Notes under the pieces: model-generated
Databases searched by the model: none
The model's input: only the letters and a program-made list of their open reading frames with translations
Told to the model about the DNA's origin: nothing
IMG/VR virus record: IMGVR_UViG_3300008107_005178
Location: 1 to 40,771 of that record
DNA: 40,771 nucleotides
Strand: one strand, 5' to 3'
Source: a virus
Translations under genes and position numbers: made by a program
Part shown: positions 1 through 6,791 of the stretch, piece after piece
Layout: the number at the start of each line of letters is the position of its first letter
How positions within the stretch are numbered: the first letter of the stretch is position 1

Positions 1-26
1 CGGTTCGATCCCGGGACGGTCCACCA
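1..26 (+). tRNA. 3' end of a tRNA cut by the window edge
   Basis: The window opens inside a tRNA. A T-loop (GGTTCGATCC), the 3' acceptor strand ACGGTCC, a discriminator A and an encoded CCA are visible. The anticodon lies outside the window, so identity cannot be given. It is the first member of a tRNA cluster that continues with tRNA-Gly six bases later. Confidence 0.85.
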
Positions 27-32
27 AGTAAT

Positions 33-106
33 GCGGGGTTAGTTTAATGGTAAAACAGCAGATTTCCAATCTTCGGTCGAGAGTTCGATTCTCTCACTCC
101 GCTCCA
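33..106 (+). tRNA. tRNA-Gly (anticodon TCC)
   Basis: This is a full cloverleaf with encoded CCA. The acceptor strands GCGGGGT and ACTCCGC pair with one G-U, the T-loop is TTCGATT, and the seven-base anticodon loop TTTCCAA carries TCC. The anticodon stem has one C-T mismatch. The following gene starts eight bases after the CCA, and its AAGGA ribosome site touches the tRNA end, so the two are probably co-transcribed and separated by tRNA processing. Confidence 0.93.
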
Positions 107-114
107 AGGATAAT

Positions 115-801
115 ATGAAATTAATTACAGGCGGTGATAGTTTTTTGGATGGTCAAGAGTTAGCAGATTGGTCTGAAGATTGTGCAAGCAATTTGACTTA
201 CTCTGCATTATTGGCATCTAAATATAATTTAGAATATCTATCCGTAGCAAAATGTGGTTATAGTAATAGTGCTATTGCAAGGACTGTGATTAATACTTGT
301 GAAACAATATCTAAAGATAAAATTATTCTAGTAGGTTGGACATTTGCAAGTAGACAAGAAATATATATTAAAGACCACTGGTACCAATTAGGATGGGATA
401 ACCCTGCTTTGGTAGGTTGGGATTTAGGCGGAATAAAAACAAATTTTAATGATGTAGTACAAAACTATGCAATGTCACACATAGCATTTATGTCTAAAAC
501 TGCCGAAGTTTATACAACATTAAAAGCAATTATATTATTGCAACAGTATTTGAAAAGTAAAAACATTCCTTACATATTTGTTCCTAATGGGGATTTTGAT
601 TTGCAACTAGTTGACGAAGATTGCAAAGTATTGTATAATCTAATTGATTGGGACAATTGGTTTTTATTCCCAAATGGAAAGAGTTTTTATGAATGGGCAA
701 AAGATAGTGATCACACTATTGGTCCTTTAGGACATCCATTAGAAATGTCACATTCACTTGCACTTGAATTAATTGATAAAAAATTTAATCAGTTAATTTA
801 A
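115..801 (+). CDS. SGNH/GDSL-like hydrolase of phage type
   Basis: The 228-residue protein begins with a block I-like motif GGDSF (residues 6-10) and ends with GHPLEMSH (about 206-213), matching the catalytic Asp/Gly-x-x-His block of SGNH hydrolases, so an esterase or acyl-hydrolase fold is likely. The intermediate GxND-type block is not clear. It has no signal peptide or membrane segment. An AAGGA ribosome site supports the ATG. It lies directly after tRNA-Gly in the tRNA cluster. Substrate unknown; modification of glycans or virion components is one possibility. Confidence 0.7.
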   Translation: MKLITGGDSFLDGQELADWSEDCASNLTYSALLASKYNLEYLSVAKCGYSNSAIARTVINTCETISKDKIILVGWTFASRQEIYIKDHWYQLGWDNPALVGWDLGGIKTNFNDVVQNYAMSHIAFMSKTAEVYTTLKAIILLQQYLKSKNIPYIFVPNGDFDLQLVDEDCKVLYNLIDWDNWFLFPNGKSFYEWAKDSDHTIGPLGHPLEMSHSLALELIDKKFNQLI

Positions 802-825
802 ATAAACATAAAGAGTCAATTAAAC

Positions 826-927
826 ATGAACTGGATAAAAAATTTTATAATGCGTATTAAATTAGAATTTCTATACAGAAAACGTTTAAGAGAAATTAAG
901 AAAAAAGATCCATTCATTTACAAATGA
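826..927 (+). CDS. 33-residue basic microprotein
   Basis: A short ORF of 33 codons fills the gap between the SGNH gene and the carbamoyltransferase gene and ends in an ATGA overlap with the latter, which argues for translational coupling. The product is strongly basic, with a tail rich in Arg/Lys ending KKKDPFIYK. There is only a weak purine-rich ribosome site (AAAGAG). Function unknown. Its position and composition suggest a real gene, but no family is recognised. Confidence 0.6.
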   Translation: MNWIKNFIMRIKLEFLYRKRLREIKKKDPFIYK

Positions 928-1796
928 TCATATACGGAATTAATTCCTTAAATCACGATAGTTCGTTAGCAGTTGTGGAAAATGGCAAAGTTATTTTTCA
1001 TGAACGCTCAGGATATTATTTAGAAAAAGAAATAATCAAACGAGCACTAGAACATGGGTATCCAAATTTAATTGTATGGTACGAAAAGCCTTGGCTTAAA
1101 AAGACAAGACAGTTATATGCAGGACAGTATGCAGAAGCATTTGATATTGACAAGTTGCCTAGTTGTTATCTAAGTAGTTTAGGATTAGGAAATTGTAAAG
1201 TTGTGTATGTTTCTCACCATCATAGTCATGCCGCAGGAGCATATTACACAAGTAATTATGAAGATGCCGCAGTTATAGTAGCAGACGCTATTGGTGAATG
1301 GGAAACAATTAGTATATGGCACGGAAAGAAAAATACACTTACAAAATTGTGGAGTGACCGTTATCCGTATAGTTTAGGGTTATTTTATTCTGCTTTTACA
1401 GATATGTTAGGATTTATACCTGTTAAGGAAGAAAATTTGCTCACTCAACTTGCACTAACTGGGAAGCCTATATTTGTAAATAGAGTTGCAAAGTACTTAA
1501 CTGAAAACTGTCACATTGGAATTAACGATTGGGAATTTGAAGATCATGAACGTGCTGACATTGCGGCAAGTGTTCAGTTTGTATTTGAGAACGAAATATC
1601 TAGATTAGCACAACGAGCAAAACAGTTGACTAAATCAAATAATGTTATTTTTACAGGTGGGTGTGCTTATAATAAGCCTGCACAAGACATGTTAAGTTTA
1701 CATTTTGATAACTGTACTGTTCCAAAGTTTCCTGGAGATTCTGGATCAAGTTTTGGTGCAGTTGCCGCGTTTACTAATCGAAATTTAACATTATAA
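924..1796 (+). CDS. Carbamoyltransferase N-terminal domain protein (NodU/CmcH type), short form
   Basis: The 290-residue protein matches the N-terminal Kae1-like domain of O-carbamoyltransferases. It shows an opening GINSLNHDSSLAV, a metal-binding HHHSHAA, ADAIGEW and a late GGCAYN phosphate-loop motif. Family members usually have about 500-600 residues with a YrdC-like C-terminal domain that makes carbamoyl-adenylate; that half is missing here and no frameshifted remainder follows. It may transfer carbamoyl groups to a sugar or nucleotide using a partner, or be a reduced version. It overlaps the upstream microprotein by four bases and is followed by a non-coding stretch. Confidence 0.8.
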   Translation: MIIYGINSLNHDSSLAVVENGKVIFHERSGYYLEKEIIKRALEHGYPNLIVWYEKPWLKKTRQLYAGQYAEAFDIDKLPSCYLSSLGLGNCKVVYVSHHHSHAAGAYYTSNYEDAAVIVADAIGEWETISIWHGKKNTLTKLWSDRYPYSLGLFYSAFTDMLGFIPVKEENLLTQLALTGKPIFVNRVAKYLTENCHIGINDWEFEDHERADIAASVQFVFENEISRLAQRAKQLTKSNNVIFTGGCAYNKPAQDMLSLHFDNCTVPKFPGDSGSSFGAVAAFTNRNLTL

Positions 1797-2138
1797 GATA
1801 ACCCGTCTTACTATTTCTACGTTAAAGAAATAGCGTCCCTGAAACGATAGAACAGGGGGTACACTAGGACCTGACCTTACAGTCTCCCTTTCGGAGATCC
1901 TGAAAACAGCCTAGGGTGGAGACCTACACTCCTTCCAGAAGAAAAAACGTGTGGACAGGGTAACAACTCAGTTTAGGGCCTATGTGGTGTAGGTAGCTAG
2001 ACACTTTATATAAACTCTTTGTAGTAGCTACAATGGAACACCGAGATACTTGTCAATGTCGACCAATGCAAGGACCGGCCATGAAGAGTGGGGCTACCGT
2101 GGATTCAAGCGCCGCAGAGAGTTTTTATAAAGTTTTAT
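1797..2138 (+). ncRNA. Candidate structured RNA, about 340 nt, no family recognised
   Basis: No convincing ORF lies between the carbamoyltransferase stop and tRNA-Asn. The stretch is rich in helices: an 8-bp hairpin (1811-1818/1826-1833), a 5-bp stem (1837-1841/1853-1857), a stem 1864-1868/1910-1914 enclosing a hairpin at 1883-1897, an 8-bp long-range pairing ACCTACAC (1922-1929) with GTGTAGGT (1987-1994), and a 7-bp stem GTAGCTA (1993-1999) with TAGCTAC (2025-2031). Conserved elements of RNase P RNA, 6S, SRP RNA or group I introns were not found. Its place beside phage tRNAs recalls the GOLLD and ROOL large phage RNAs, but it is shorter. Ends are approximate. Confidence 0.6.
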
Positions 2139-2213
2139 TCCCTTGTAGCTCAGTGGTAGAGTAGTTGACTGTTAATCAATTGGTCCGTGGTTCGAGCCCA
2201 CGCTGGGGAGCCA
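2139..2213 (+). tRNA. tRNA-Asn (anticodon GTT)
   Basis: This is a complete cloverleaf with encoded CCA. The acceptor strands TCCCTTG and CTGGGGA pair with one T-T mismatch. The D-arm GCTCAGTGGTAGAG is canonical, the anticodon loop CTGTTAA carries GTT, and the T-arm is CGTGG-TTCGAGC-CCACG. It directly follows the candidate structured RNA and precedes the HAD gene by 16 bases. Confidence 0.93.
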
Positions 2214-2229
2214 AGATAAAGGAAGTTCA

Positions 2230-2730
2230 ATGAACACAATCTATTTAGATATGGACGGAGTAGTAGCAGACTTTGATGCTAAAGTGTCAGAGATACTTGG
2301 CTATACCCGTGAGCCTTATAGCAGATATCCAGATGAAGATTGGCGTAAAATATTAAACTATCCTAGATTCTATAGAGATTTGCCGTTGTGTAAAGATGCA
2401 AAACATCTAGTAACAAGTGTGTTACATATTGCACATCAAAAAGAAATGGATGTAAAATTTTTATCAGCTCTGCCACAGAATAATGATTTTCCTTGGGCGC
2501 CATATGATAAAGTTTTATGGGCACAAAATTATTTCCCCATGATTCCAGTTTGGATTGGTCCGTATAGTCGAGACAAACAAATTAGATCAAAGCCAGGCGA
2601 TATATTGATAGATGACAGACAGTCTAATATTGATGAATGGAATGGTCGTGGTGGTTTTGCAATATTGCATAGGGGAGATGTTGAAGTTACACTAAAAACT
2701 TTGAGGTCTTTTGTAAATGATCAAAATTGA
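2230..2730 (+). CDS. HAD-superfamily phosphatase, 5'(3')-deoxyribonucleotidase-like
   Basis: The 166-residue protein starts with the HAD nucleophile motif LDMDGVVADF and has LSALP (motif II-like) and ILIDDRQSNIDEW (motif IV acidic pair). This arrangement resembles 5'(3')-deoxyribonucleotidases, which remove phosphate from dNMPs, and would fit a phage nucleotide pool role. The ribosome site AAGGAAG is well placed. Its end overlaps the next gene by 14 bases. Confidence 0.8.
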   Translation: MNTIYLDMDGVVADFDAKVSEILGYTREPYSRYPDEDWRKILNYPRFYRDLPLCKDAKHLVTSVLHIAHQKEMDVKFLSALPQNNDFPWAPYDKVLWAQNYFPMIPVWIGPYSRDKQIRSKPGDILIDDRQSNIDEWNGRGGFAILHRGDVEVTLKTLRSFVNDQN

Positions 2731-2923
2731 AATTTGTTCAATCAATGAAGACAAAGCAGGACGCAGACCTAGGGTGCATGGTGACTTTTTATTTTGGCAA
2801 ATGAAAAATAGAAATGTTAAATGCACACTAAGTCATGATAAAATGTATGTCTTCTTTGAAGAGGAAGAAGAATTTGAAAAATTTAAGTCTACATGGAACA
2901 TGCCATTTAGACGTTTATACTAA
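2717..2923 (+). CDS. Small protein with the C-terminal aromatic signature seen in the 17.7-19.5 kb cluster
   Basis: The 68-residue protein has a C-terminal stretch YVFFEEEEEFEKFKSTW. Its pattern (aromatic beta strand, acidic turn, then F-x-x-x-W) resembles the C-terminal signature of the seven tandem small proteins at 17713-19551. It overlaps the HAD gene by 14 bases and lies nine bases before the parvulin gene, so it is part of the same operon. Function unknown. No ATPase, nuclease or membrane motif is visible. Confidence 0.65.
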   Translation: MIKIEICSINEDKAGRRPRVHGDFLFWQMKNRNVKCTLSHDKMYVFFEEEEEFEKFKSTWNMPFRRLY

Positions 2924-2932
2924 GGGAAGAAA

Positions 2933-3202
2933 ATGAAAGTTAAAGCAAGTCATATTTTGTGTGAAACACTAAGTGAAGCTGAATTGGTTAAAACTCAACT
3001 GACTTCACAAGAAGATTTTGCCCGTATTGCTAGGCAAAAAAGTCGTTGCCCAAGTAGTGCCCGTGGTGGCGACTTAGGCGAGTTTGGTCCTGGAATGATG
3101 GTAAAGCCATTTGAAGATGCAACATTTGCTCTTAAAGTTGGCGAAATCAGTATGCCAGTACAAACACAATTTGGATATCACATTATCCAACGTACAGGTT
3201 AA
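2933..3202 (+). CDS. Parvulin-type peptidyl-prolyl isomerase (PpiC-like)
   Basis: The 89-residue protein is a single parvulin domain with no membrane anchor. It begins VKASHILCETLSEAE, contains SSARGGDLGEFGPGMMVKPFEDA and ends with VQTQFGYHIIQ, the three hallmark blocks of the family including both domain histidines. The enzyme isomerises prolyl peptide bonds and may help fold phage proteins. Length matches stand-alone PpiC (about 93 residues). The ribosome site GGGAAG is clear. Confidence 0.92.
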   Translation: MKVKASHILCETLSEAELVKTQLTSQEDFARIARQKSRCPSSARGGDLGEFGPGMMVKPFEDATFALKVGEISMPVQTQFGYHIIQRTG

Positions 3203-3207
3203 TTTAT

Positions 3208-3283
3208 CGCGGGAAGGGTCCGGTCACCAGCGAGGTCTCATAAGCCTTTGCCATCCTTGGTTCAAATCCAAGTCCCGCAACCA
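3208..3283 (+). tRNA. tRNA with CAT anticodon, initiator-like
   Basis: The acceptor strands CGCGGGA and TCCCGCA pair except for the first position, a C1-A72 mismatch that is the hallmark of bacterial initiator tRNA. The T-loop TTCAAAT also matches bacterial tRNA-fMet. The anticodon loop CTCATAA carries CAT and CCA is encoded. Against this, the anticodon stem lacks the three consecutive G-C pairs of initiators and the D-arm is irregular (only a short GGT/ACC stem). Elongator Met or lysidine-modified Ile2 are therefore alternatives. Confidence 0.82.
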
Positions 3284-3300
3284 TTTTTAATGAGGATATT

Positions 3301-3723
3301 ATGTTAGAGTGTTTAATTGTAGGTGATAGTATTGCAGTAGGTATAGCCAACGTTCGTAAAGAATGTGTGTCGTATTCCAAAGGTGGTATTAACAGTTGGC
3401 AATGGGTTAATAAAAACATTCAACATACACCACTACAAGCAAAGTCTGTTATTATCAGTTTGGGCAGTAATGACCACAAAGGTGTTAAAACTGAAAAAGA
3501 ATTGCAGACAATCCGTGAGCTGACCAAAGCTGACAGAGTCTATTGGGTACTGCCTGCTGGCAATCATCCAAAGAGTAATGTTAAAATTGAAGACATTCAA
3601 GAGACTGTTAAAAAGGTAGCGGCACAATACGGAGATGTAGTGTTACCTATTTCAAGATTACAAGCAGACGGGATCCATCCTAGTTGGGCCGGCTATAAAG
3701 ACCTTGCAGATAGATCTAAGTAA
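3301..3723 (+). CDS. SGNH-type hydrolase, phage form
   Basis: The 140-residue protein has the SGNH blocks: GDSIAVG near the N-terminus (nucleophile Ser), GSND in the middle (block III Asn) and DGIHPSWAGY near the end (catalytic Asp and His). All key residues are present in a very compact chain. It probably hydrolyses an ester or acyl group. It has no signal peptide. It lies between tRNA-Met and tRNA-Val and uses a GAGG ribosome site. Confidence 0.85.
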   Translation: MLECLIVGDSIAVGIANVRKECVSYSKGGINSWQWVNKNIQHTPLQAKSVIISLGSNDHKGVKTEKELQTIRELTKADRVYWVLPAGNHPKSNVKIEDIQETVKKVAAQYGDVVLPISRLQADGIHPSWAGYKDLADRSK

Positions 3724-3730
3724 AGAATTT

Positions 3731-3806
3731 GGGTCCTTAGCTCAGTTGGTAGAGCGTCTGCCTTACACGCAGAATGTCGTCAGTTCGAACCTGGCAGGAC
3801 CCACCA
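3731..3806 (+). tRNA. tRNA-Val (anticodon TAC)
   Basis: This is a canonical cloverleaf. The acceptor GGGTCCT pairs with AGGACCC, the D-arm is TAGCTCAGTTGGTAGAG, the anticodon arm is TCTGC-CTTACAC-GCAGA, the T-loop is TTCGAAC and CCA is encoded. Confidence 0.96.
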
Positions 3807-3812
3807 AATTAT

Positions 3813-3841
3813 TTGACAAACATTTCTAAAGGCGCTATAAT
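3813..3841 (+). promoter_or_regulatory. Consensus sigma-70 promoter before the phosphoribosyltransferase gene
   Basis: TTGACA (3813-3818) and TATAAT (3836-3841) are separated by 17 bases, an exact match to the host housekeeping consensus. The expected start point is at or next to the ATG at 3848, so the first mRNA would be leaderless or nearly so. Confidence 0.9.
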
Positions 3842-3847
3842 TACTAC

Positions 3848-4348
3848 ATGACTAAAGAAGATTACCCGTTACCAGCAAGATCAATTGGCTATGATGAAAT
3901 GATGCAGTATTGTGATGCATTGATGGAAAAAGTAGCCAAATACAATCCAGATGAAATTATTGGCGTGGCCAGAAGTGGCATGCCTTTCGCTACATTTATT
4001 GCACAAAAATTAAATTTAGATTTGGGTTATTACAATCCCAAACACGGACATTTTGTTCCTGCAAAAAGCACTAGCAAACGAATCGTGTTTATTGATGAAA
4101 ATTTTGTGAGTGGTGGCACTCAAAAACAAATTCATAGTTTTATGAAAGAGCACAATCCAACTATTGAGTATACTCTTGGTTGCGTAATGCTTGATTTATT
4201 TTGTCCAGACAAGGCTTGTTTGTATGGAAAAATGTTAGACTTTTGGGCTGATGATATGGCTTGCTTTTTTAAGCCAATCTCAATTGACGAACGTGGCGTA
4301 AGGTTTAGAGATGACAACAAATTCAAAACAGTTACAGATTGCATTTGA
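3848..4348 (+). CDS. Phosphoribosyltransferase-like protein
   Basis: The 166-residue protein has the PRPP-binding signature RIVFIDENFVSGGTQ (acidic pair followed by SGGT) and an upstream GVARSGMPFA, the usual type I PRTase order. It may act in base salvage, but the base specificity is not evident. The chosen ATG leaves almost no leader behind the consensus promoter and no ribosome site is visible, so translation may be leaderless. Its 3' end overlaps the next gene by 38 bases. Confidence 0.8.
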   Translation: MTKEDYPLPARSIGYDEMMQYCDALMEKVAKYNPDEIIGVARSGMPFATFIAQKLNLDLGYYNPKHGHFVPAKSTSKRIVFIDENFVSGGTQKQIHSFMKEHNPTIEYTLGCVMLDLFCPDKACLYGKMLDFWADDMACFFKPISIDERGVRFRDDNKFKTVTDCI

Positions 4349-4736
4349 TTTAGACGGAGTTTTAGTTCCGGACTGTGATCAAATTCCTTTTATCAAAGGA
4401 TTAGAAGATTTTTACGGACTTACAATGTATATGCGTCCAATCTTTAATCCAAAAGGAGAATACGCAATTATTACAGCTAGACCGTCCGAATATAGAAATA
4501 TCACTTGGACATGGTGTAACAAATACTTGTTTCCATTGCCAGCGCAATTGTTTCACGAACGTACTAACGAAACTGGCGGTGCTTACAAAGCCAGTGTTTT
4601 AAATAGCAATACAGACATACAGACATTTGTAGAAAGTGACGAAGGTATTGTCGCCTATCTTCGTAAGAACGTAACAACAGGTTGTAACATTATTCATCTA
4701 GACGAATATTTGGGACAACACTTTATGCGGGAGTAG
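4311..4736 (+). CDS. HAD-like phosphatase or kinase-phosphatase domain protein
   Basis: The 141-residue protein opens with the HAD nucleophile motif IAFDLDGVLVPD and has a motif II-like IITARPSEY. The late acidic motif is replaced by VESDEG. It starts inside the upstream PRTase gene behind an AAGG ribosome site. Its stop codon lies inside the following tRNA-Gly, so mRNA and tRNA share ten bases. Likely part of a nucleotide salvage pair with the PRTase. Substrate unknown. Confidence 0.75.
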   Translation: MTTNSKQLQIAFDLDGVLVPDCDQIPFIKGLEDFYGLTMYMRPIFNPKGEYAIITARPSEYRNITWTWCNKYLFPLPAQLFHERTNETGGAYKASVLNSNTDIQTFVESDEGIVAYLRKNVTTGCNIIHLDEYLGQHFMRE

Positions 4737-4802
4737 CTCAGCTGGTAGAGCATTACCTTGCCAAGGTAAATGTCGCGAGTTCGAACCTCGTCTCCCGCTC
4801 CA
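4727..4802 (+). tRNA. tRNA-Gly (anticodon GCC)
   Basis: This is a complete cloverleaf with encoded CCA. The acceptor GCGGGAG pairs with CTCCCGC, the D-arm is TAGCTCAGCTGGTAGAG, the anticodon loop is TTGCCAA and the T-loop TTCGAAC. Its 5' end overlaps the last ten bases of the HAD gene; the TAG of the conserved TAGCTC element is that gene's stop codon. Confidence 0.96.
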
Positions 4803-4812
4803 AGAAACACGG

Positions 4813-4850
4813 CCCTGAACATAGTATATAATACTTGCTTCAGGGTTTTT
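4813..4850 (+). terminator. Rho-independent terminator after the tRNA cluster
   Basis: A CCCTGAA/TTCAGGG stem encloses a second small stem (AGTAT/ATACT) and is followed by TTTTT. It closes the first tRNA-rich transcription unit. Confidence 0.8.
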
Positions 4851-4894
4851 CATTAAACTAGCAGTTTTCTTACATTAGGTATAAGTAAGATTAT

Positions 4895-5338
4895 ATGCTA
4901 ACTTTAATACAAGACATCACTAATCCGATTTTAGATTACATCAAGGACGACCCAGTTCGCCCTGAGTTGTCTGTTGATTTTAGAATTGGTAAGCATAAAT
5001 TTGTGAGTACTCTTGTAGAAGAAGATAAACCTAAAGCTATCGTTTGCGTTAGCTTACACGATTTTATTCCTAGTTCAGTAAGTGAATTGGTCCAGGAATC
5101 AAATGTTCCAACTACAGCAATTTTTTACACCATTTGGAGTTACGCTCCTGGTGCTGGAGTTGAACTCTTACGTGAGACCGTGCGTCAAATCAAGCAAACA
5201 TTCCCAACTATAACAAGATTCGTTACACTAAGTCCTAAAACAGAAATGGCTCGCCGATTCCATTTAAAGAATGGTGCAGTTGTTTTCCGTGAAAATGAAG
5301 AAACAATCAACTACGAGTACATCAGCGTAAGTGTTTGA
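4895..5338 (+). CDS. Phage protein with a possible GNAT-like acyltransferase fold
   Basis: The 147-residue soluble protein has conserved-looking blocks IWSYAPGAGVELL and RFVTLSPKTEMARRFHLKNGA. The second resembles the C-terminal part of acyltransferases that act near malonyl-CoA decarboxylase or GNAT folds. The family is not confidently recognised and no catalytic residues can be named. It follows a terminator and stands alone, with a weak ribosome site and a possible TATAAG -10 element about 15 bases before the ATG. Confidence 0.5.
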   Translation: MLTLIQDITNPILDYIKDDPVRPELSVDFRIGKHKFVSTLVEEDKPKAIVCVSLHDFIPSSVSELVQESNVPTTAIFYTIWSYAPGAGVELLRETVRQIKQTFPTITRFVTLSPKTEMARRFHLKNGAVVFRENEETINYEYISVSV

Positions 5339-5349
5339 TCATTAATTTG

Positions 5350-5410
5350 TTCAATGAACATCATTGAAAAATAAAATAGCAAAAACCTATTAATTCGTTT
5401 GATTAATAGG
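5350..5410. repeat. Two inverted repeats upstream of ahpC
   Basis: The first repeat is TTCAATG-AACAT-CATTGAA (5350-5368). The second is CCTATTAAT-TCGTTTG-ATTAATAGG (5386-5410), a perfect 9-bp arm pair. The ahpC promoter's -35 element begins in the loop of the second repeat, so it could be an operator or hairpin regulating ahpCD. No T-run follows either, which makes simple terminators unlikely. Confidence 0.6.
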
Positions 5411-5427
5411 ATAATTACATGTATAAT
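5399..5427 (+). promoter_or_regulatory. Sigma-70 promoter of ahpCD
   Basis: TTGATT (5399-5404) and TATAAT (5422-5427) are separated by 17 bases. The -35 lies in the loop and right arm of the inverted repeat, which suggests repression or activation at this point. Confidence 0.75.
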
Positions 5428-5483
5428 AAGAGTATGAATAAAATTCTTATTCTTAAGGTTTTCAACACACACAAGGAGAAGAT

Positions 5484-6041
5484 ATGAAAACAGTTGGACA
5501 TAAACTAGAAAAATTTGCAGTAACAGGTGTTAAGCCAGGACAACCAGAAGATGCTTTCTTTGAAATTACAGATGAATCATTTGCTGGTAAGTGGAAAGTA
5601 ATCGTTTACTATCCAAAGGACTTCACATTCGTTTGCCCTACAGAGATTGTAGCCTATGACAAACTAGCCAGTGACTTTGCTGATCGTGATGCAGTGTTGC
5701 TAACAGGTAGTACAGACAACGAGTTCTGTAAAGTTAGCTGGCAAAATGCACACGCTGATTTGAAGAAAATTACTCACACTCAGTTTGCTGACACACAGCG
5801 TTGGAATGATGAGACTATGGAAGACTTGAGTCTAATTAATCAGCTTGGTGTATTCTATGCGCCCGCCGGAGCAGCTCTTCGTGCTACTTTTATTGTTGAT
5901 CCTGATAATGTCATTCAGCACGTTACTGTCAACAACTTGAACGTTGGTCGTAGCCCAGAAGAAACACTTCGTGTACTAGACGCATTGCAAACTGGCGAGC
6001 TATGTGCGTGTAACCGTACAGTAGGCGGAGAGACTTTATAA
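5484..6041 (+). CDS. ahpC: Alkyl hydroperoxide reductase AhpC (2-Cys peroxiredoxin)
   Basis: The 185-residue peroxiredoxin has the peroxidatic Cys51 in FTFVCPTE and C-terminal resolving cysteines in GELCACNRTVGG. It reduces H2O2, organic peroxides and peroxynitrite. The C-terminus and the adjacent ahpD match the AhpC type recycled by AhpD instead of AhpF. AAGGAG is well placed before the ATG. The stop overlaps the start of ahpD by one base (TAATG). In a phage it would shield the infected cell from oxidative damage. Confidence 0.95.
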   Translation: MKTVGHKLEKFAVTGVKPGQPEDAFFEITDESFAGKWKVIVYYPKDFTFVCPTEIVAYDKLASDFADRDAVLLTGSTDNEFCKVSWQNAHADLKKITHTQFADTQRWNDETMEDLSLINQLGVFYAPAGAALRATFIVDPDNVIQHVTVNNLNVGRSPEETLRVLDALQTGELCACNRTVGGETL

Positions 6042-6547
6042 TGGCATTCATCGACGCTATCAAAGAAGCGTTGCCAGACTACGCAAAGGACACTAAGTTA
6101 AACTTGGATGCAGTCCTTTTGCGTAGTACATTAGATGCTGATGTGGCCATGGGTTGTGCTGTAGCCGCGTTGGCCGCAACTGGTAACGGTAAGGTACTGG
6201 CTGTATTACTAGCTGATGCTCCTGTTCACGCAGATTCAGCAATGACAGCCGCAAGCATTATGGCACAGAACAATGTATGGTATCCATATATTGAAATGGC
6301 TGATGATCCTGCTCTTAAAGGATTGCCAGCACAGTTACGTATGAATGCTATCGCTAGTCATGGTGGAACTACAAAGTCAAACTTTGAAGCATTTAGTTTG
6401 GCAGCTAGTATTGTTGGCAAATGTCACTTTTGTGTTAAGGCACACTATGAAACATTGAAGACAGAAGGCTACACTGTAGAGAACTTACGTGACATTGGAC
6501 GTATTGCCAGTGTAATGAATTCGGTTGCTAAGGTATTGAATAGTTAA
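6041..6547 (+). CDS. ahpD: Alkylhydroperoxidase AhpD
   Basis: The 168-residue protein has the catalytic CHFCVKAH motif (Cys128, Cys131, His135) of the carboxymuconolactone decarboxylase/AhpD fold. The length is close to that of mycobacterial AhpD. It regenerates AhpC by thiol-disulfide exchange. Translation is coupled to ahpC by a TAATG overlap. The pair forms a self-contained peroxide reductase needing only a lipoamide-type reductant from the host. Confidence 0.93.
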   Translation: MAFIDAIKEALPDYAKDTKLNLDAVLLRSTLDADVAMGCAVAALAATGNGKVLAVLLADAPVHADSAMTAASIMAQNNVWYPYIEMADDPALKGLPAQLRMNAIASHGGTTKSNFEAFSLAASIVGKCHFCVKAHYETLKTEGYTVENLRDIGRIASVMNSVAKVLNS

Positions 6548-6573
6548 TAAATACTTGTCAGGAGGACACAACC

Positions 6574-6732
6574 ATGAAACAGAAAAAGCTTCTAGCTAAA
6601 CTGTACAAGGCTTGCGTCGACCACGATACAGAAACAGTTTCCGAACTACGTAAAAAAGAGTTCGCTAAGATACTGAAACACAAGGCCGAGGGCAAACCAT
6701 TTACACGTAAATGGACTTTGGTACAGATTTAA
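6574..6732 (+). CDS. 52-residue basic protein
   Basis: A short ORF with a strong AGGAGG ribosome site starts at ATG 6574. The product is lysine-rich ([30 protein letters not shown]) and probably helical, with no cysteine cluster or membrane segment. It sits between ahpD and the Pho-box-like promoter. Function unknown; nucleic-acid binding is possible from charge alone. Confidence 0.7.
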   Translation: MKQKKLLAKLYKACVDHDTETVSELRKKEFAKILKHKAEGKPFTRKWTLVQI

Positions 6733-6737
6733 CATAA

Positions 6738-6769
6738 CTGTAACACGACTGTAACATAAATGTTATACT
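6738..6769 (+). promoter_or_regulatory. Pho-box-like activator site with -10 element before plcP
   Basis: Two 7-bp direct repeats CTGTAAC (6738-6744 and 6749-6755) are separated by four bases. This is the 11-bp-period layout of a PhoB box (family consensus CTGTCAT-N4-CTGTCAT). They stand in place of a -35, eight bases before TATACT (6764-6769), the geometry of PhoB-activated promoters. Each repeat departs from the consensus at position 5, so PhoB binding is inferred. Confidence 0.65.
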
Positions 6770-6791
6770 TAGAGCGATAAATATTAGCACC

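Noticed and set aside
1797-2138. RNase P RNA, 6S RNA or group I intron
   Set aside because: The conserved RNase P core elements, a long 6S-type hairpin and group I core pairings were looked for and not found.
3204-3419. Minus-strand ORF containing a GFEPR-type peptide
   Set aside because: It is the reverse reading of the tRNA at 3208-3283 and part of the SGNH gene; the peptide is a typical false translation of a tRNA T-arm.
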